NCBI RefSeq assembly: GCF_000330505.1
Contig: NW_004440189.1
Span: forward strand, 140,748-204,747
Origin: Entamoeba invadens IP1
Lineage: Eukaryota > Evosea > Mastigamoebida > Endamoebidae
Direction of reading: 5' to 3'
DNA length: 64,000 nt
The notes beneath the pieces are model-generated. The model made no database searches and had not been told where the DNA came from. It saw only the letters and a list, made by a program, of their open reading frames with translations. Position 1 is the first letter of the stretch; each line of letters begins with the position of its first letter. Shown piece after piece: positions 49,843 through 60,406 of this stretch. Both the position numbers and the translations under genes were made by a program.

Positions 49843-50616
49843 ATGGGACGAAGAACACTGTCACAGAGAAAGGGAAGAGGATCAATCTTCAAGTCACGAA
49901 GCCATCATAAGCTTGGAGTAGCACAACACCGTGCCATTGATTTCTTCGAGCGCCACAGCACCGTTCGTGGATTAGTCCAAGAGGTCAAACACGACCCAGG
50001 AAGAGGTGCCCCACTTGCTAGAGTCGTTTTCAGAAACCCACGCCAATATGGTGTTGACAAAGAACTTTTCATTTGTGCCGAAGGTATCTACAGTGGTCAG
50101 TACATTTACTGTGGTGCTAAAGCTTCCCTTCACGTCGGAAACGTCTTGCCAATTGGTCAATGCCCAGAAGGTACCGTCGTCTGCAACGTCGAATTGAAGC
50201 CAGGAGACAGAGGACACTTGGCCAGAGCCTCTGGAAACTACGCCACTGTCATCTCACACAGTGCTGAGACTCAAACCACCAGAGTTAGACTCCCATCAGG
50301 TGCTAAAAAGACTTTGAAGAGTGCTTGCAGAGCTATGATCGGTCTCATCGCCGGTGGTGGAAGAACTGAGAAGCCAATTTTGAAGGCTGGTGTCGCTTAT
50401 CACATGTACAAGGCAAAGAGAACTTGCTGGCCAAGAGTTAGAGGTGTAGCAATGAATCCAGTCGAACATCCACACGGAGGAGGAAACCATCAACACGTCG
50501 GACACCCAACAACCATCAAGAGATCATCTCCACCAGGCCAGAAGTGTGGTAAAGTTGCTGCCAGAAGAACTGGTCTTATTCGTGGTGGTAATAAGGAAGG
50601 TGCTGCTGATAACTAA
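49843..50616 (+). CDS. RPL8: Cytosolic ribosomal protein uL2 (L8)
   Basis: The product is 257 residues, the normal eukaryotic length. It begins MGRR with the basic [12 protein letters not shown] segment and ends with the conserved loop [15 protein letters not shown], which contacts the peptidyl-transferase region of the large subunit; the conserved His of PHGGGNHQ is present. uL2 is a core large-subunit protein needed for subunit joining and peptidyl transfer. Codon use is strongly biased, as expected for a highly expressed gene. No intron is seen in the coding region. Confidence 0.97.
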   Translation: MGRRTLSQRKGRGSIFKSRSHHKLGVAQHRAIDFFERHSTVRGLVQEVKHDPGRGAPLARVVFRNPRQYGVDKELFICAEGIYSGQYIYCGAKASLHVGNVLPIGQCPEGTVVCNVELKPGDRGHLARASGNYATVISHSAETQTTRVRLPSGAKKTLKSACRAMIGLIAGGGRTEKPILKAGVAYHMYKAKRTCWPRVRGVAMNPVEHPHGGGNHQHVGHPTTIKRSSPPGQKCGKVAARRTGLIRGGNKEGAADN

Positions 50617-50798
50617 TGCTGAATTTCGTATTGTCTTCTTTTTTTAGTCTCATACCTTTATTTAATTATTAATTTAATATGGAATTAATACTTTTCATTG
50701 ATGTAATAACTGTATTATAATCTTCTAATATATTACTATTATGTATAGTATAGTGTGAAGACTCAAAGAAGACAAAGAATAAATTGAACAGTGGGTAC

Positions 50799-53700
50799 TT
50801 AAGGATGGGAGTCACACTCTTCACAGATGATCGCAAACCCAATGTTGATAATCTCGGCTTTTGCTTGTTCGAAAGTCGTGATTTGTGGTTTTATCGAGTG
50901 CACATACTGCGTGCAAATGTCTCGCATTAAGTCGTATGCGCCGTACATACAATTCAAACACTGCCTCACTATTGGTTTGTCCTTGTTTTTCAAAATCTTC
51001 TCGAGGAGCATCAACCCTCGTGGAGTCGGTTTAACGAGTGTAAAGAGGCCATTGGTGAATTCTTGTTTTAGAGATTTGTGTTTCGAGGAGCGGTTCGATT
51101 CTGTATAAATGGACAAGAGAGAATAAATGGCATTCACATTCTCTGAGTCTAAAATCATTTGTATTAAATCAGTGTAAAGCAACACATCTTCACAATCAAA
51201 ACATTCTTTAATCAACAATGACAACTCAAAGAGTTGGTCGTTGAACATATGTTTGATCTCTTCACTCCCATTTTTGGATAACAACACGCATCGCAGTAAT
51301 TGTGGTTCCTGTTGTATTTCAACTATAGTTGGGTGTGACATCCCAATCAGCTGATATAACAGCGTCTTGACTTGTTGCGCATTTGGAACGTCATTGTTCA
51401 ACACAGAAAGTGACTTTGTTGCATATATTAAGACAGTTTTACCAATCGACCCGATATCCTCTCGACTACAGAACGACTCTAAGAACAAGAGCCATTGTGT
51501 GATATTGCTTGTAGTTGTTGGTAACAAATATGTGTAATTGGTTGACAAAAGGTTTGACACTATTGTTACGTAATTGAAGTCCAGAACAGGCAATTTGTGG
51601 TAGTTTGCAAAGAGTTGGTAAACACAGACTCGAACAACTTCATTGTTTGAAACCAAATAGCGCAGAAGCTTCACGACCAAAGGCTTATTACTAACGTCGA
51701 TGTAACAGTCCTTGATCAGAGAAAGTGCCCGCAAGGTGTCCTTTGTTGGTTCTTGTGTCACTGAAAAGGCAAACAATTTTTCTACCATTTGTGTTGGCAA
51801 AGGCAATTGTCTCTGTTGTGTCTCAGCAATGAAACTGATTGTTTGATTAACACACCTGTTCACTTTATGCATTTTCTGGTAGATCAAGATGTATGCAGTT
51901 GGCACAAATTCACTGTTTGCTTGTTGTCCGAAGCATTTTGTCTGGATGTCGAAGTTGTACCAAGAGATGTGTGATACTTTGTCGTCGTTGAAACAGAACC
52001 AATCTTCGTTGTTGGACGGATCAACTATGTATGAGATGTAGTGGCCGACAGAAACTGTTCCCATGTGGACAATGACGCCTTTCAAACTGTACTTCACACT
52101 GTCGTTTTCTTTTGGGAGCTCAAGTTCGTATCCAAAACTGACCATATCGGTGCTGTTCCAACCGCTTTTACTTTCACTGTCATATAAAGAACGTTGCAGC
52201 TGTATTTGTAAATAATCGGGGCATTCCACAATGTGTTTTAAATTGTCGGTTTCAGCTATATACTGTTCAATTGAACGCATACCATAAGGTACTAACAATG
52301 ACATCTGAACTTCCCTCTTAATTGATTTGTCAAGGCCAAACTTCTCTTCAGTTACAATAGAGAAGTAGTGCGACAATTGTTTGTAATCATTTGAGTCAAG
52401 TTGCTTCTCAAGGGCGTCCCAAAGAAGCATCAAGAATTCCGAGACGTCATTGAATTCATTCAGATTCGTCGATGGGAACATTTTCTGCATTTCGTTCATC
52501 AACAGTCTAATATCAAATTCGTCCAAATTCTTCATAAAATAGTTCAACGCAGACTTGAGTAAATTGACAATACGATTTGTCGACGCAGTCTTCATCAAAA
52601 CGCTTTGGAATTCATCAATAGACAACAACTGGACTAAAACACTGTTCATATAACATAGTACTGACGGATTTTTAAACCCATTAAACTCGAAAGTGTTCAT
52701 TCCATCCATTGGAAGTTCTTCATTGAATTTGTTTATGATTTCACTGCTCTTGTTTTTCATTGAACACAACAACACCCATCGTGTTCTCTCGGATTTAGTT
52801 TCTTCGAGTAATTTTATGATGCTCTCGGGAGACTTAGGGAAGTACTTATAAGTGTCGTACAAATAGTCGATACACCCATTCACCTTCAAATTTTCAATTT
52901 CGTCGTCGTTTGCATCGATCATGCCAACAACCATTTTGCATTTCTCCAGCACCTCTTGTGTGTGTGTTTGTTGTAAAAGAAGTGAAATCAAAACGATGTC
53001 TTGTGACTCGATAATTGTGTTGACAAACTCGGGGATGTGGTGGAAGAGGAAAATCGAGTGAAAATAGAACTCGTGTTTGTCTTGATTTCTCAGTAGTGGT
53101 GAAATGCGCAACACACACTTCCAGAAGTATTCTGGCACGACTTTATGTAAGCTTGGAGATATGATCAGTTGATGTACAAGTGGTAGTGCGCCTTCTCCTA
53201 TTGGTTCCGAACACAACTGCATCACCATGAGTTTTTGCATCTCTTCTCCAAGCACTCCAAGTAAGTCACAAAGTGCCTCCAAACTTTCTTCAGAACCTTT
53301 CTCAGTGGCGTCAAAACACAACAACTCCTCAGACAATTCGTCAAGACTGACATTCTCTTTCAAGTACATATAAAATTTGTAAGGTACGTACTGCGGTTGG
53401 AATGCTTGTTTTACATAAGGAAGCACTTCTAATAGTTTTAATTTGCCATCGACATTTCCACTAATCAGTTGTGAGACGGTGTTAGAGATCACTTGGTCGA
53501 CGACTAAAGCTTCTTTTACTTTAACATTAGAATACACCACTGTCTTGTCTATTTGTATTTCATCGCCATCCTTCAAGCCAACATCTTCTAGAGCCACATC
53601 CTTCTTAATAATTTCACCAAAGGCCACAACAACACCTTTAGTCTTTAATCGATCGACTAAATCGTTTGCAGTCTCTCTTTTAAACACTTTGATATACTCT

Positions 53701-54734
53701 CCGTTATACAATACAGTGATTATTCGTGGCTGTAATTGTTGGTTAACCGGGATAATCCGTTCAAAGACATATCTTAAACTGTCGACTAAATCCTCTTGGA
53801 AATTCAAACCCTTTTTCGTTAGTACCTCAAAACAGGTGGTGATGACTTCGTTCACTTTAATATCTGCGTCTTGAATAACACCAATGATGTACTCTCGCAA
53901 TCCACGCAAATGGCGATATCTGGATAATTCTAAAGCAATTTTGACTCTCTCAATCGAACTGAGAGATGGGGTGTTTGCTTGAAGAACAGTAACTATGACA
54001 TCTTTAACTCGTGGGCATGACGGGGGCATTTTATTGAGAATCAATTGTCTGATCACCGTCAAATTAGAAGGCTCAAGACATTCCGAGAACAATTCATCTG
54101 CTGCTGCGTTCGTAACATGGTCCTCGCCCTTTTCAATCAAATACAAAATGTCTGGGATGTTCGCCTTTGCGCGCCGGAGGACTGCGCAACACAGGCGGAT
54201 CAATTTTTCACTTTTTGTTTCGTTTTGGATGGCAAGTTCAGACAGAAACGTGCGCTCGCTGACGTCCAAATTTTCGAATGGGAATAGTGTGAGCAATTTC
54301 AAGACCACTTTTGTAGTATCTTCATCGTTTTTCTCTTTCATTGTTTTAAACAACTCGTTCACTGAGCTTTGATTGAACATCTCAACTTTAATCAAGTCGA
54401 ACAAATCACTACTTTCAATGATAGAAGGCAATACCGAGACAATTGTTGTTCCTTGTAATGTCGCTTTCGCCAAAAATGCGTTGTATATGTCTTTATTTAC
54501 TTTATTCATAATGTGTGTACCCAAACACTCTTTGACTTTGTCCAATTCCATTTCGTCTCCTTTTTCATTCACAAACCCAATGACTGTGTTGTGGTTATTT
54601 TTGTCTTCTTCATCCAGCACATGTGAAACAACCTTAAAAAATAGTGTTTGGTCCTCCTCAAAAACGCCTGCTACGACGTCCCATTGTTCGTTCAAATTTT
54701 TGAAATCGATTTCGGTGCTTTTCAAAAATTCCAT
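50799..54734 (-). CDS. Large USP-family deubiquitinase, USP9X/USP34-like
   Basis: The start is the ATG at 54734 (1311 residues); the frame extends ten codons further but without an ATG. The N-terminal 700 residues are helical repeats with a ubiquitin-like domain near 340-405 (ITVLYNGEYIKVF to LKDGDEIQI). The catalytic domain (about 700-990) has the Cys box GFKNPSVLCYMNS, with N and C kept but the usual GNT replaced by SVL, and the His box VSVGHYISYI with FNDDKV. The zinc-finger cysteines common in USPs are absent. Giant USPs of this type deubiquitinate trafficking and signalling proteins. Catalysis seems possible. A promoter-like AAACTTAAAAACA lies just upstream. Confidence 0.88.
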   Translation of the reverse strand: MEFLKSTEIDFKNLNEQWDVVAGVFEEDQTLFFKVVSHVLDEEDKNNHNTVIGFVNEKGDEMELDKVKECLGTHIMNKVNKDIYNAFLAKATLQGTTIVSVLPSIIESSDLFDLIKVEMFNQSSVNELFKTMKEKNDEDTTKVVLKLLTLFPFENLDVSERTFLSELAIQNETKSEKLIRLCCAVLRRAKANIPDILYLIEKGEDHVTNAAADELFSECLEPSNLTVIRQLILNKMPPSCPRVKDVIVTVLQANTPSLSSIERVKIALELSRYRHLRGLREYIIGVIQDADIKVNEVITTCFEVLTKKGLNFQEDLVDSLRYVFERIIPVNQQLQPRIITVLYNGEYIKVFKRETANDLVDRLKTKGVVVAFGEIIKKDVALEDVGLKDGDEIQIDKTVVYSNVKVKEALVVDQVISNTVSQLISGNVDGKLKLLEVLPYVKQAFQPQYVPYKFYMYLKENVSLDELSEELLCFDATEKGSEESLEALCDLLGVLGEEMQKLMVMQLCSEPIGEGALPLVHQLIISPSLHKVVPEYFWKCVLRISPLLRNQDKHEFYFHSIFLFHHIPEFVNTIIESQDIVLISLLLQQTHTQEVLEKCKMVVGMIDANDDEIENLKVNGCIDYLYDTYKYFPKSPESIIKLLEETKSERTRWVLLCSMKNKSSEIINKFNEELPMDGMNTFEFNGFKNPSVLCYMNSVLVQLLSIDEFQSVLMKTASTNRIVNLLKSALNYFMKNLDEFDIRLLMNEMQKMFPSTNLNEFNDVSEFLMLLWDALEKQLDSNDYKQLSHYFSIVTEEKFGLDKSIKREVQMSLLVPYGMRSIEQYIAETDNLKHIVECPDYLQIQLQRSLYDSESKSGWNSTDMVSFGYELELPKENDSVKYSLKGVIVHMGTVSVGHYISYIVDPSNNEDWFCFNDDKVSHISWYNFDIQTKCFGQQANSEFVPTAYILIYQKMHKVNRCVNQTISFIAETQQRQLPLPTQMVEKLFAFSVTQEPTKDTLRALSLIKDCYIDVSNKPLVVKLLRYLVSNNEVVRVCVYQLFANYHKLPVLDFNYVTIVSNLLSTNYTYLLPTTTSNITQWLLFLESFCSREDIGSIGKTVLIYATKSLSVLNNDVPNAQQVKTLLYQLIGMSHPTIVEIQQEPQLLRCVLLSKNGSEEIKHMFNDQLFELSLLIKECFDCEDVLLYTDLIQMILDSENVNAIYSLLSIYTESNRSSKHKSLKQEFTNGLFTLVKPTPRGLMLLEKILKNKDKPIVRQCLNCMYGAYDLMRDICTQYVHSIKPQITTFEQAKAEIINIGFAIICEECDSHP

Positions 54735-55007
54735 TGACTCTGTGTTTTTAAGTTTATAATACACTGCTTTGAGGATTATCTCTCCGTTATACTCTTTCTG
54801 TTATTATTTTTAAATTACCACACATCATTCAACCAAAGTTTTCTATCAAACTTTCTATTAACTATTATAAAATGAATATCAAATGAATACCAAATGAGCC
54901 AGAATGCTGGGATTAATAATAAAGATTTTTTGAAAGTTCTCATATTAACAAATTAGAAGTTTCACTTTGAAGCTTTCTAATGAACTATAATAAACTAAAA
55001 AAACAAA

Positions 55008-56945
55008 TTAAAAGTCACTGTCGGAGGATGTCGTTCCCCAATTCCCAGGAGGTAGAAGCATCCCTGTATTTGTACTCCATGACCCAGCACTGTCTTCTTC
55101 CATCTGCTTTTTCTTCTCATCAATGTCACTCATTTCCATCGGTTGGCCTCCATTCTTCATTTTCTGTGCTAAATACTCCTCAGACTTCGGGGACAGTGGT
55201 TCCATCGCTTTCGTTGAGAAAATGTCCGACGTTTGGCGACGTTGTTTGCGCGCCATGTTCTCCTCCTTCTCCTTTTTGATCTCATTGAACGTTTTAAACT
55301 TGATTTGTGAATTGACAACGTTTTGGTGAATTGCCGATGCAAGGCCTTGGTACATAATTCCTCTGTTCTCGCTTTGTGCTCTCATCCGTTGTTTTTGTAA
55401 CATCTCTTCCTCAAATTGGTTGAGCCTAATCAGTGAAGGTGGTGTCATTGGTTGCAAGTAGAATGGATTCGAATTCAGAATGTTGAGTACAACTCCCTTA
55501 TTCAGTCCATCAGAGTAGACTTGGTAATACGTGGTCGCATTATATCCCATACTTTTCAACTTCGCTGCGGCTGCTGGGTTTGGTGCAATCTTCTTCAAAA
55601 CTTCTTCTGGCGACAGTTGTGTTCCTGGTGGGAATGTTCTTAAAGGTTCATTTGTTGGTGGGAGTGTGTAGTCAACGGTGAATGGCTTTTTAGTAATAAA
55701 AGGGTGTTGAAGTGCTTGGTCTGGTCTCATTCGCATTTCGGGATCCCATTGCAGTGCTCTTTTAATGAAATCCAAAAAGGCGTTTCTCATCTCTGGCTTT
55801 CTTGGTTCGTCTGCTGCAGAGACTCTGAAATTGACTTTCATAGCGATGTCTTCAAGTGTTTTGTAAGAAAAGTACTCGCGATTTGGTTCTGTGTACGTAT
55901 TTGAATCGCTCTCAAACTCTCTCTTCAGCTTGAATGCCCACACGTCGTCTTTATTTTTCATTTCTGCAGGACGCTTTCGTCTGAAATATTTTGAGGTCTT
56001 CGTTCCTCTATCGAGTAAAGATCGTGGTGGCATCCCAATCATATTAATGAACTTATACAACATGTTGTATTCGCAGTTCCCCGGAAATATTGGTATACCC
56101 ACAAAGAGTTCCGCTGCCATACACCCGAAGGACCACATGTCTATTGCTGTTGAATATGGTAACCCCAATATAACTTCTGGTGACCGATAATGTCTCGACT
56201 GAATATAACTGTACAGCGTGCTGTTTTCAAAACACGCCGAACCAAAGTCGATAAGTTTGATCTTCTTTGTCATATCAACTAACAACACATTTTCGGGTTT
56301 TAAGTCGCAATGGACGATGCCATTCTTAAAGCACACAACAAGTGCCTCCAACAATTGTTGAAGTATCGAGCGCGCTAATCCTACGTACAGAGCGCGGCAG
56401 TTGTTTTGTTTCATAAGTTCATACAAATTGATGGAGAGCAGTTCAGTGACAATGCAGATGTGGTTATAGAACACAAAGTGGTCGACCATCCTGAGCGTGT
56501 TTCCACTCCCATCAGCGTCAAACTTTTCACTGAGTAATTGCAGAATCGCAATTTCAAGCATTCCTTGCCTGTAATACGCCGGTTTGTTTTTCAACACTTT
56601 AATTGCAACCAATGTCTTGTTAACCTCGTCAAAGCACTTCACAACTTGCCCAAAAGCACCTTGTCCAAGTTGGCCAAGTACTCTGTATCTTGACCCCTGC
56701 TTCTTTCCATACGTCAAAGCATTTGGCACGCCCGTTCCCAGCACCTCGTCCATAGTTAAAATATAGTCATACTTACAATTGTCATGATTTTCGTTGTGAC
56801 AAGGAGTGGAAGGGGAAGTAATGGTTTTTGCTTTCCAGAGGTCACAGAACGCATCGGTGAAGTAGTCCGGGTTGCATTGCTGGAGGATCTTCAAATATCC
56901 GACGGTGGCTGTTCTCACCTGGCTTTCCTGTGTGTTACTATCCAT
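55008..56945 (-). CDS. DYRK-family protein kinase, YAK1-like
   Basis: The product is 645 residues. The kinase domain (about 80-430) is complete: GQGAFGQV, AIKVLK, HCDLKPEN with the Cys typical of DYRKs, DFGSAC, and an activation loop YSYIQSRHYRSPEVILG whose second Tyr is the autophosphorylated residue. A short N-terminal extension carries a DYRK-like segment. The C-terminal 200 residues are helical and Lys/Glu/Met-rich with no known domain. YAK1-type kinases slow growth under starvation and act in stress or differentiation; in Entamoeba a link to encystation would be a guess. All catalytic residues are intact. Confidence 0.93.
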   Translation of the reverse strand: MDSNTQESQVRTATVGYLKILQQCNPDYFTDAFCDLWKAKTITSPSTPCHNENHDNCKYDYILTMDEVLGTGVPNALTYGKKQGSRYRVLGQLGQGAFGQVVKCFDEVNKTLVAIKVLKNKPAYYRQGMLEIAILQLLSEKFDADGSGNTLRMVDHFVFYNHICIVTELLSINLYELMKQNNCRALYVGLARSILQQLLEALVVCFKNGIVHCDLKPENVLLVDMTKKIKLIDFGSACFENSTLYSYIQSRHYRSPEVILGLPYSTAIDMWSFGCMAAELFVGIPIFPGNCEYNMLYKFINMIGMPPRSLLDRGTKTSKYFRRKRPAEMKNKDDVWAFKLKREFESDSNTYTEPNREYFSYKTLEDIAMKVNFRVSAADEPRKPEMRNAFLDFIKRALQWDPEMRMRPDQALQHPFITKKPFTVDYTLPPTNEPLRTFPPGTQLSPEEVLKKIAPNPAAAAKLKSMGYNATTYYQVYSDGLNKGVVLNILNSNPFYLQPMTPPSLIRLNQFEEEMLQKQRMRAQSENRGIMYQGLASAIHQNVVNSQIKFKTFNEIKKEKEENMARKQRRQTSDIFSTKAMEPLSPKSEEYLAQKMKNGGQPMEMSDIDEKKKQMEEDSAGSWSTNTGMLLPPGNWGTTSSDSDF

Positions 56946-57028
56946 TTGTAAATGGTGTGTTAATAGTTAAAATACTATAGTGTACTGGTTTGTGTTATTG
57001 GGTGGTTTTGTCAGTTGTGGAGGTTATT

Positions 57029-57258
57029 TCAAAGAATTCTTTTCCTCTTGGGTAAAGGCAGAATAACCATACAAATATAATAAAATAACTATAATTCAAC
57101 TATTCAAATTGAGGGAAACTAAATAGAATACAAACCATATCGACGCCGGGGGACATTGAGCGAGTCAGTTGGTTATATTGGGAGTATAGACTATCTGGAC
57201 ATGGTGTGATGAATATGTGCGAGTCGGACTTAATGAATCTCTTTCTGTGAGTCGACAT
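57029..57258 (-). CDS. Candidate small spliced gene, unknown function
   Basis: A non-AT-rich island reads ATG plus 40 further codons on the minus strand (57258-57136), ending exactly at a GTTTGTATTC donor. Acceptors at TTATAG (47-nt intron) or CCCAAG (89-nt intron) both lead in the same frame to the ending RKRIL and a TGA at 57029-57031, giving 46 or 60 residues. The exon is basic at its N-terminus and contains TPCPDSLYSQY and RSMSPG. No family recognised. It lies upstream of the DYRK gene on the same strand, but no splice keeps phase into that gene. Confidence 0.45.
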
Positions 57259-57995
57259 TTTACGAATTGAACAGTTTGTTTTTAGATCTTTTTTATTTCT
57301 CTTTTTAAGTCGCCATTACTTCGGATTTCTCTGTTTTTTTTTATCGTTAGAGTTCGTTTTGCTTCCTTTTCACTTATGTTGAAGGGATGACGATTTTGTA
57401 CCGCTATTTTCTAAACACAAATTGGGAAATTCCGATTCTTTTTCTAATCAATTTTTGTATTCTGGCAAAAATAGATTCGTATGAAAATTTATTGTATGCA
57501 CTTTTGGGAGGTCATACAATATACCATTTTTGTAGAACTATCATAACTCATTATTTCCCAAAAATTACTCACTTTTTTAAACTCCATAAAATTTTTCAAA
57601 AACCGAACTTCTAAACTTTCAAGAAAAATCTTATTTACATCAAAGTTTTCTATTTTTAATATAATATATTATATAAATAATATTATTATTCATTTTAGTT
57701 TATTTATTAATTATTTTCCTTGAGATTACTAGTTCTATTTTTTTGGTAACATTTTTAATTCTATATTACCATTAATGACTTTAAACTACTATTTTATTAT
57801 ATTAAAATAACTAAACTAATGCCTCAGCATTAGAATTTTTTATATTGCCGAGTTATTTTCAGATCTTTATTGAGGGGTGATTGAATTGTCGACGTGTCAC
57901 CAAATAAAAATAAACATAACAAAAGAATTATAATTATTTAATAAGTCGAATTCAATTAAAACAATCTAATTTCCATTAGTATAATCTTAATACAT
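57259..57995. other. Divergent intergenic region
   Basis: AT-rich from about 57640. The part 57300-57600 is mixed and includes a 75-codon plus ORF at 57387 with intergenic-like composition that I do not support. Confidence 0.45.
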
Positions 57996-59591
57996 ATGTC
58001 ACATTTTACGGTTTGTACAATCTTTGTGATAATTCTTTTCATTTTGCTGTACGTCGTTCTGAAGACAAGAAAAATCTCCAGCTTTCCAAAGACTATTCCC
58101 AATGAAGCCAAATTTTTGTTTGAAAAATACAACGAGACGATTAAATTTGGGAAAACACACCCAATGCGACAAAATCCAACTCTTTATGGGTGGAATGTAA
58201 CTCCACCCGTGTTGACAGGAATGGATCAGTTAGCTGAAGAAAAATACACCCTTAACAAAACTTTTCAACCAGCAGCAATTAAATATTATATGATCCAACT
58301 AGTAACAGGTCAATACAAAGAGTGCCAAGAAATATCTACAATACCAAGAACACTCGGAACAACGTTTGAGGCGAATGGAGTTATCACCAAAGTTGTTCTA
58401 ACCGACTGGAAGTTTATTCGTGACGAGCAAACAAAGAAGTGGAAAGCAGTGAAAAACAAAGGGACCATCGGAACGTCTTACCGAGAGATTCAAACGGAGT
58501 TTTCAAATCATTTGAAGAACTCATACTCAACGCGTGTGAATACTAATACCATTTTCAGAAGTGGATGGATCGATTCCAGTGTCAGTGGCCAACAGTTCTT
58601 TGAAATGGTTAAAGCCGCAATACCAAATAACACTGGTACCTCCAAAATACGAGTGTGTTCTATTTCATTCTTAAGAACAGTGCCATGGAGCAAACAAGAG
58701 GATAAACCACTGTTGTATCAACATAAATTCCTTCACCAACTAAACTCCGAGCAAACTGAATTTGAATTTCTTCATTTTAATATTCCTTTTGGAGTGATTG
58801 GGCTCTGGGGAATTTATTTTGGTGAGGCGGTATCACAGAACATGAACAAAGATGGAATAGCAACTTTAGAAAAATGGTTCAGAGAAGACACTGATATTAA
58901 AAAGGATGAAACTTTGTTACAATTTGCACGTCGAATCTCTGCTAAAGACAACACTCTTAAACACCGTGCTATTCTGTTAAATGCAATTAAAGTGAATAAC
59001 GACAATGTGAATTTCAAAACAAAAGTCGAACAACTCGGCGCTTTGAGTTGTTATTTGATCCTTTCTAAAATAGCAATTGCAACAAACTGTAAAAGCGGAA
59101 CTGATCGAACGGGGGGTGCGTTTGCGCTCATTTTGGCTCTGTGTCAAATTCTTCAAAGTCGTCCCAACGAATTGGATTTGTTGGTTGATGTGGTAATCAA
59201 CTTTGATGATATACAGCGCAATATTAAAACAACTTTCACATCAAAATACAATATTTCTAATGAAATGAAATTGGAACACCAAATCGAGTTGTGGGATAAA
59301 TTCATCACAGACCTCTCTCAAATACAACACCCAAATTACACAGAGAAATCATTTTTGTTACTCATCGAACTCAAAAATTGTATGTTTTCTAACTTGATGA
59401 ACGTTTCTATCCCAGTAACCGTGTTCTCGAGTTGTGTTGGTGGACTTAAATTTGGAAAACAAACTTCCAGATTCAGAGCTTCTAACTTCGACACGTTAAT
59501 GCCTTATTACTTCATATCGGATGGAATTGTTTATTCACAAGACAATTTCAGGCTTGTTACAACGGCTTCCAGTTATTTGAGAGGAACATAA
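57996..59591 (+). CDS. Membrane-anchored CX5R phosphatase, SopB/INPP4-like
   Basis: The product is 531 residues. An N-terminal hydrophobic helix (about 6-25) should act as a signal anchor. The catalytic signature NCKSGTDRTG has Cys365 and the Arg six residues later, the CKSxxDRT form shared by the bacterial inositol-phosphate phosphatases SopB/SigD/IpgD and the animal INPP4 enzymes. An upstream LHFNIPFGVIGLWG segment resembles the conserved FNFGVN motif of the SopB group. Such enzymes remove phosphates from phosphoinositides and control membrane trafficking. The Lys after Cys is typical of those acting on highly phosphorylated inositol rings. Substrate is inferred; membership in the CX5R class is clear. 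Confidence 0.7.
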   Translation: MSHFTVCTIFVIILFILLYVVLKTRKISSFPKTIPNEAKFLFEKYNETIKFGKTHPMRQNPTLYGWNVTPPVLTGMDQLAEEKYTLNKTFQPAAIKYYMIQLVTGQYKECQEISTIPRTLGTTFEANGVITKVVLTDWKFIRDEQTKKWKAVKNKGTIGTSYREIQTEFSNHLKNSYSTRVNTNTIFRSGWIDSSVSGQQFFEMVKAAIPNNTGTSKIRVCSISFLRTVPWSKQEDKPLLYQHKFLHQLNSEQTEFEFLHFNIPFGVIGLWGIYFGEAVSQNMNKDGIATLEKWFREDTDIKKDETLLQFARRISAKDNTLKHRAILLNAIKVNNDNVNFKTKVEQLGALSCYLILSKIAIATNCKSGTDRTGGAFALILALCQILQSRPNELDLLVDVVINFDDIQRNIKTTFTSKYNISNEMKLEHQIELWDKFITDLSQIQHPNYTEKSFLLLIELKNCMFSNLMNVSIPVTVFSSCVGGLKFGKQTSRFRASNFDTLMPYYFISDGIVYSQDNFRLVTTASSYLRGT

Positions 59592-60406
59592 ACATTCATT
59601 TCTTCATATTAACACTTTCACAACCCAAAACTTTTTTTTAAAAAAGAAAAATAAGTAAAAAAGAAATTGTCCAAATCATTTTATTATTTTTTTATTCAAA
59701 ACCCCCTTTCTAACCCAAACCGGCCAATAGTCAGTTTTATTTTACTTAAAATAATTAACAAATGACAACTCAATTACCTAAGATTGATCAAAAATAATCT
59801 TTTTGGATGAAATTTCATATCGCTTTATTGTGTTACAACATTTAATATAAAAACGCTTCATCGTCAATCCACTTAATAACAAACAACGTCAAATAGTCGC
59901 ATTAACAAATATAACGACAATATAAACACCAATATCATTATAATCAAATGACAATATACTTTTTATATAAAAAACAACCAAATATATTAAACCATCATTA
60001 GACCCCATCTTTCTTTCTAATGCTTTGCTCTTGTTTAACACAAATAAACTCTTTCACTTTAAGTGTGACTAAAAAATATACAATTCAAATTTGAGTTGAT
60101 AAAAAATAAATAAAAAATTTCAAAAATTTGTTTTGTGTATGAAGGCAAAAAAAGGGTTTAGGTAAAAGAAAAAAATAAAAACTTATTATTATTACGTTTC
60201 TGTTTTGAACGTGTTAATTCGTTTATAACTCTTCAATTTGTAATATAAAATTATATTAATAATATAAGAAAACTTTATATTTGGAATATAGGATATGGAA
60301 TTAAAGAAATACTATTTTTTATGTAGTAATTTTTATAATTTTGCAAAACTATAAATATCACTCATTTGTTCCAAATTGTATAAATAATATTTGAGAAATC
60401 AAGTTG
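59592..60406. other. AT-rich convergent intergenic region
   Basis: This lies between the phosphatase stop and the stop of a small minus-strand gene. I see AT-rich sequence with homopolymer runs and nothing else. Confidence 0.55.

Noticed and set aside
57135..57260. Non-AT-rich island first considered as a box C/D or U3-like RNA because of a GTGATGA motif
   Set aside because: No box D (CTGA) at a suitable place, and the minus strand reads as an exon from ATG to a GTTTGT donor, which explains the composition better.
57387..57614. 75-codon plus ORF in the intergenic region after the DYRK gene
   Set aside because: AT-rich codons and a Phe/Ile/Lys/Asn-rich product like random intergenic translation.
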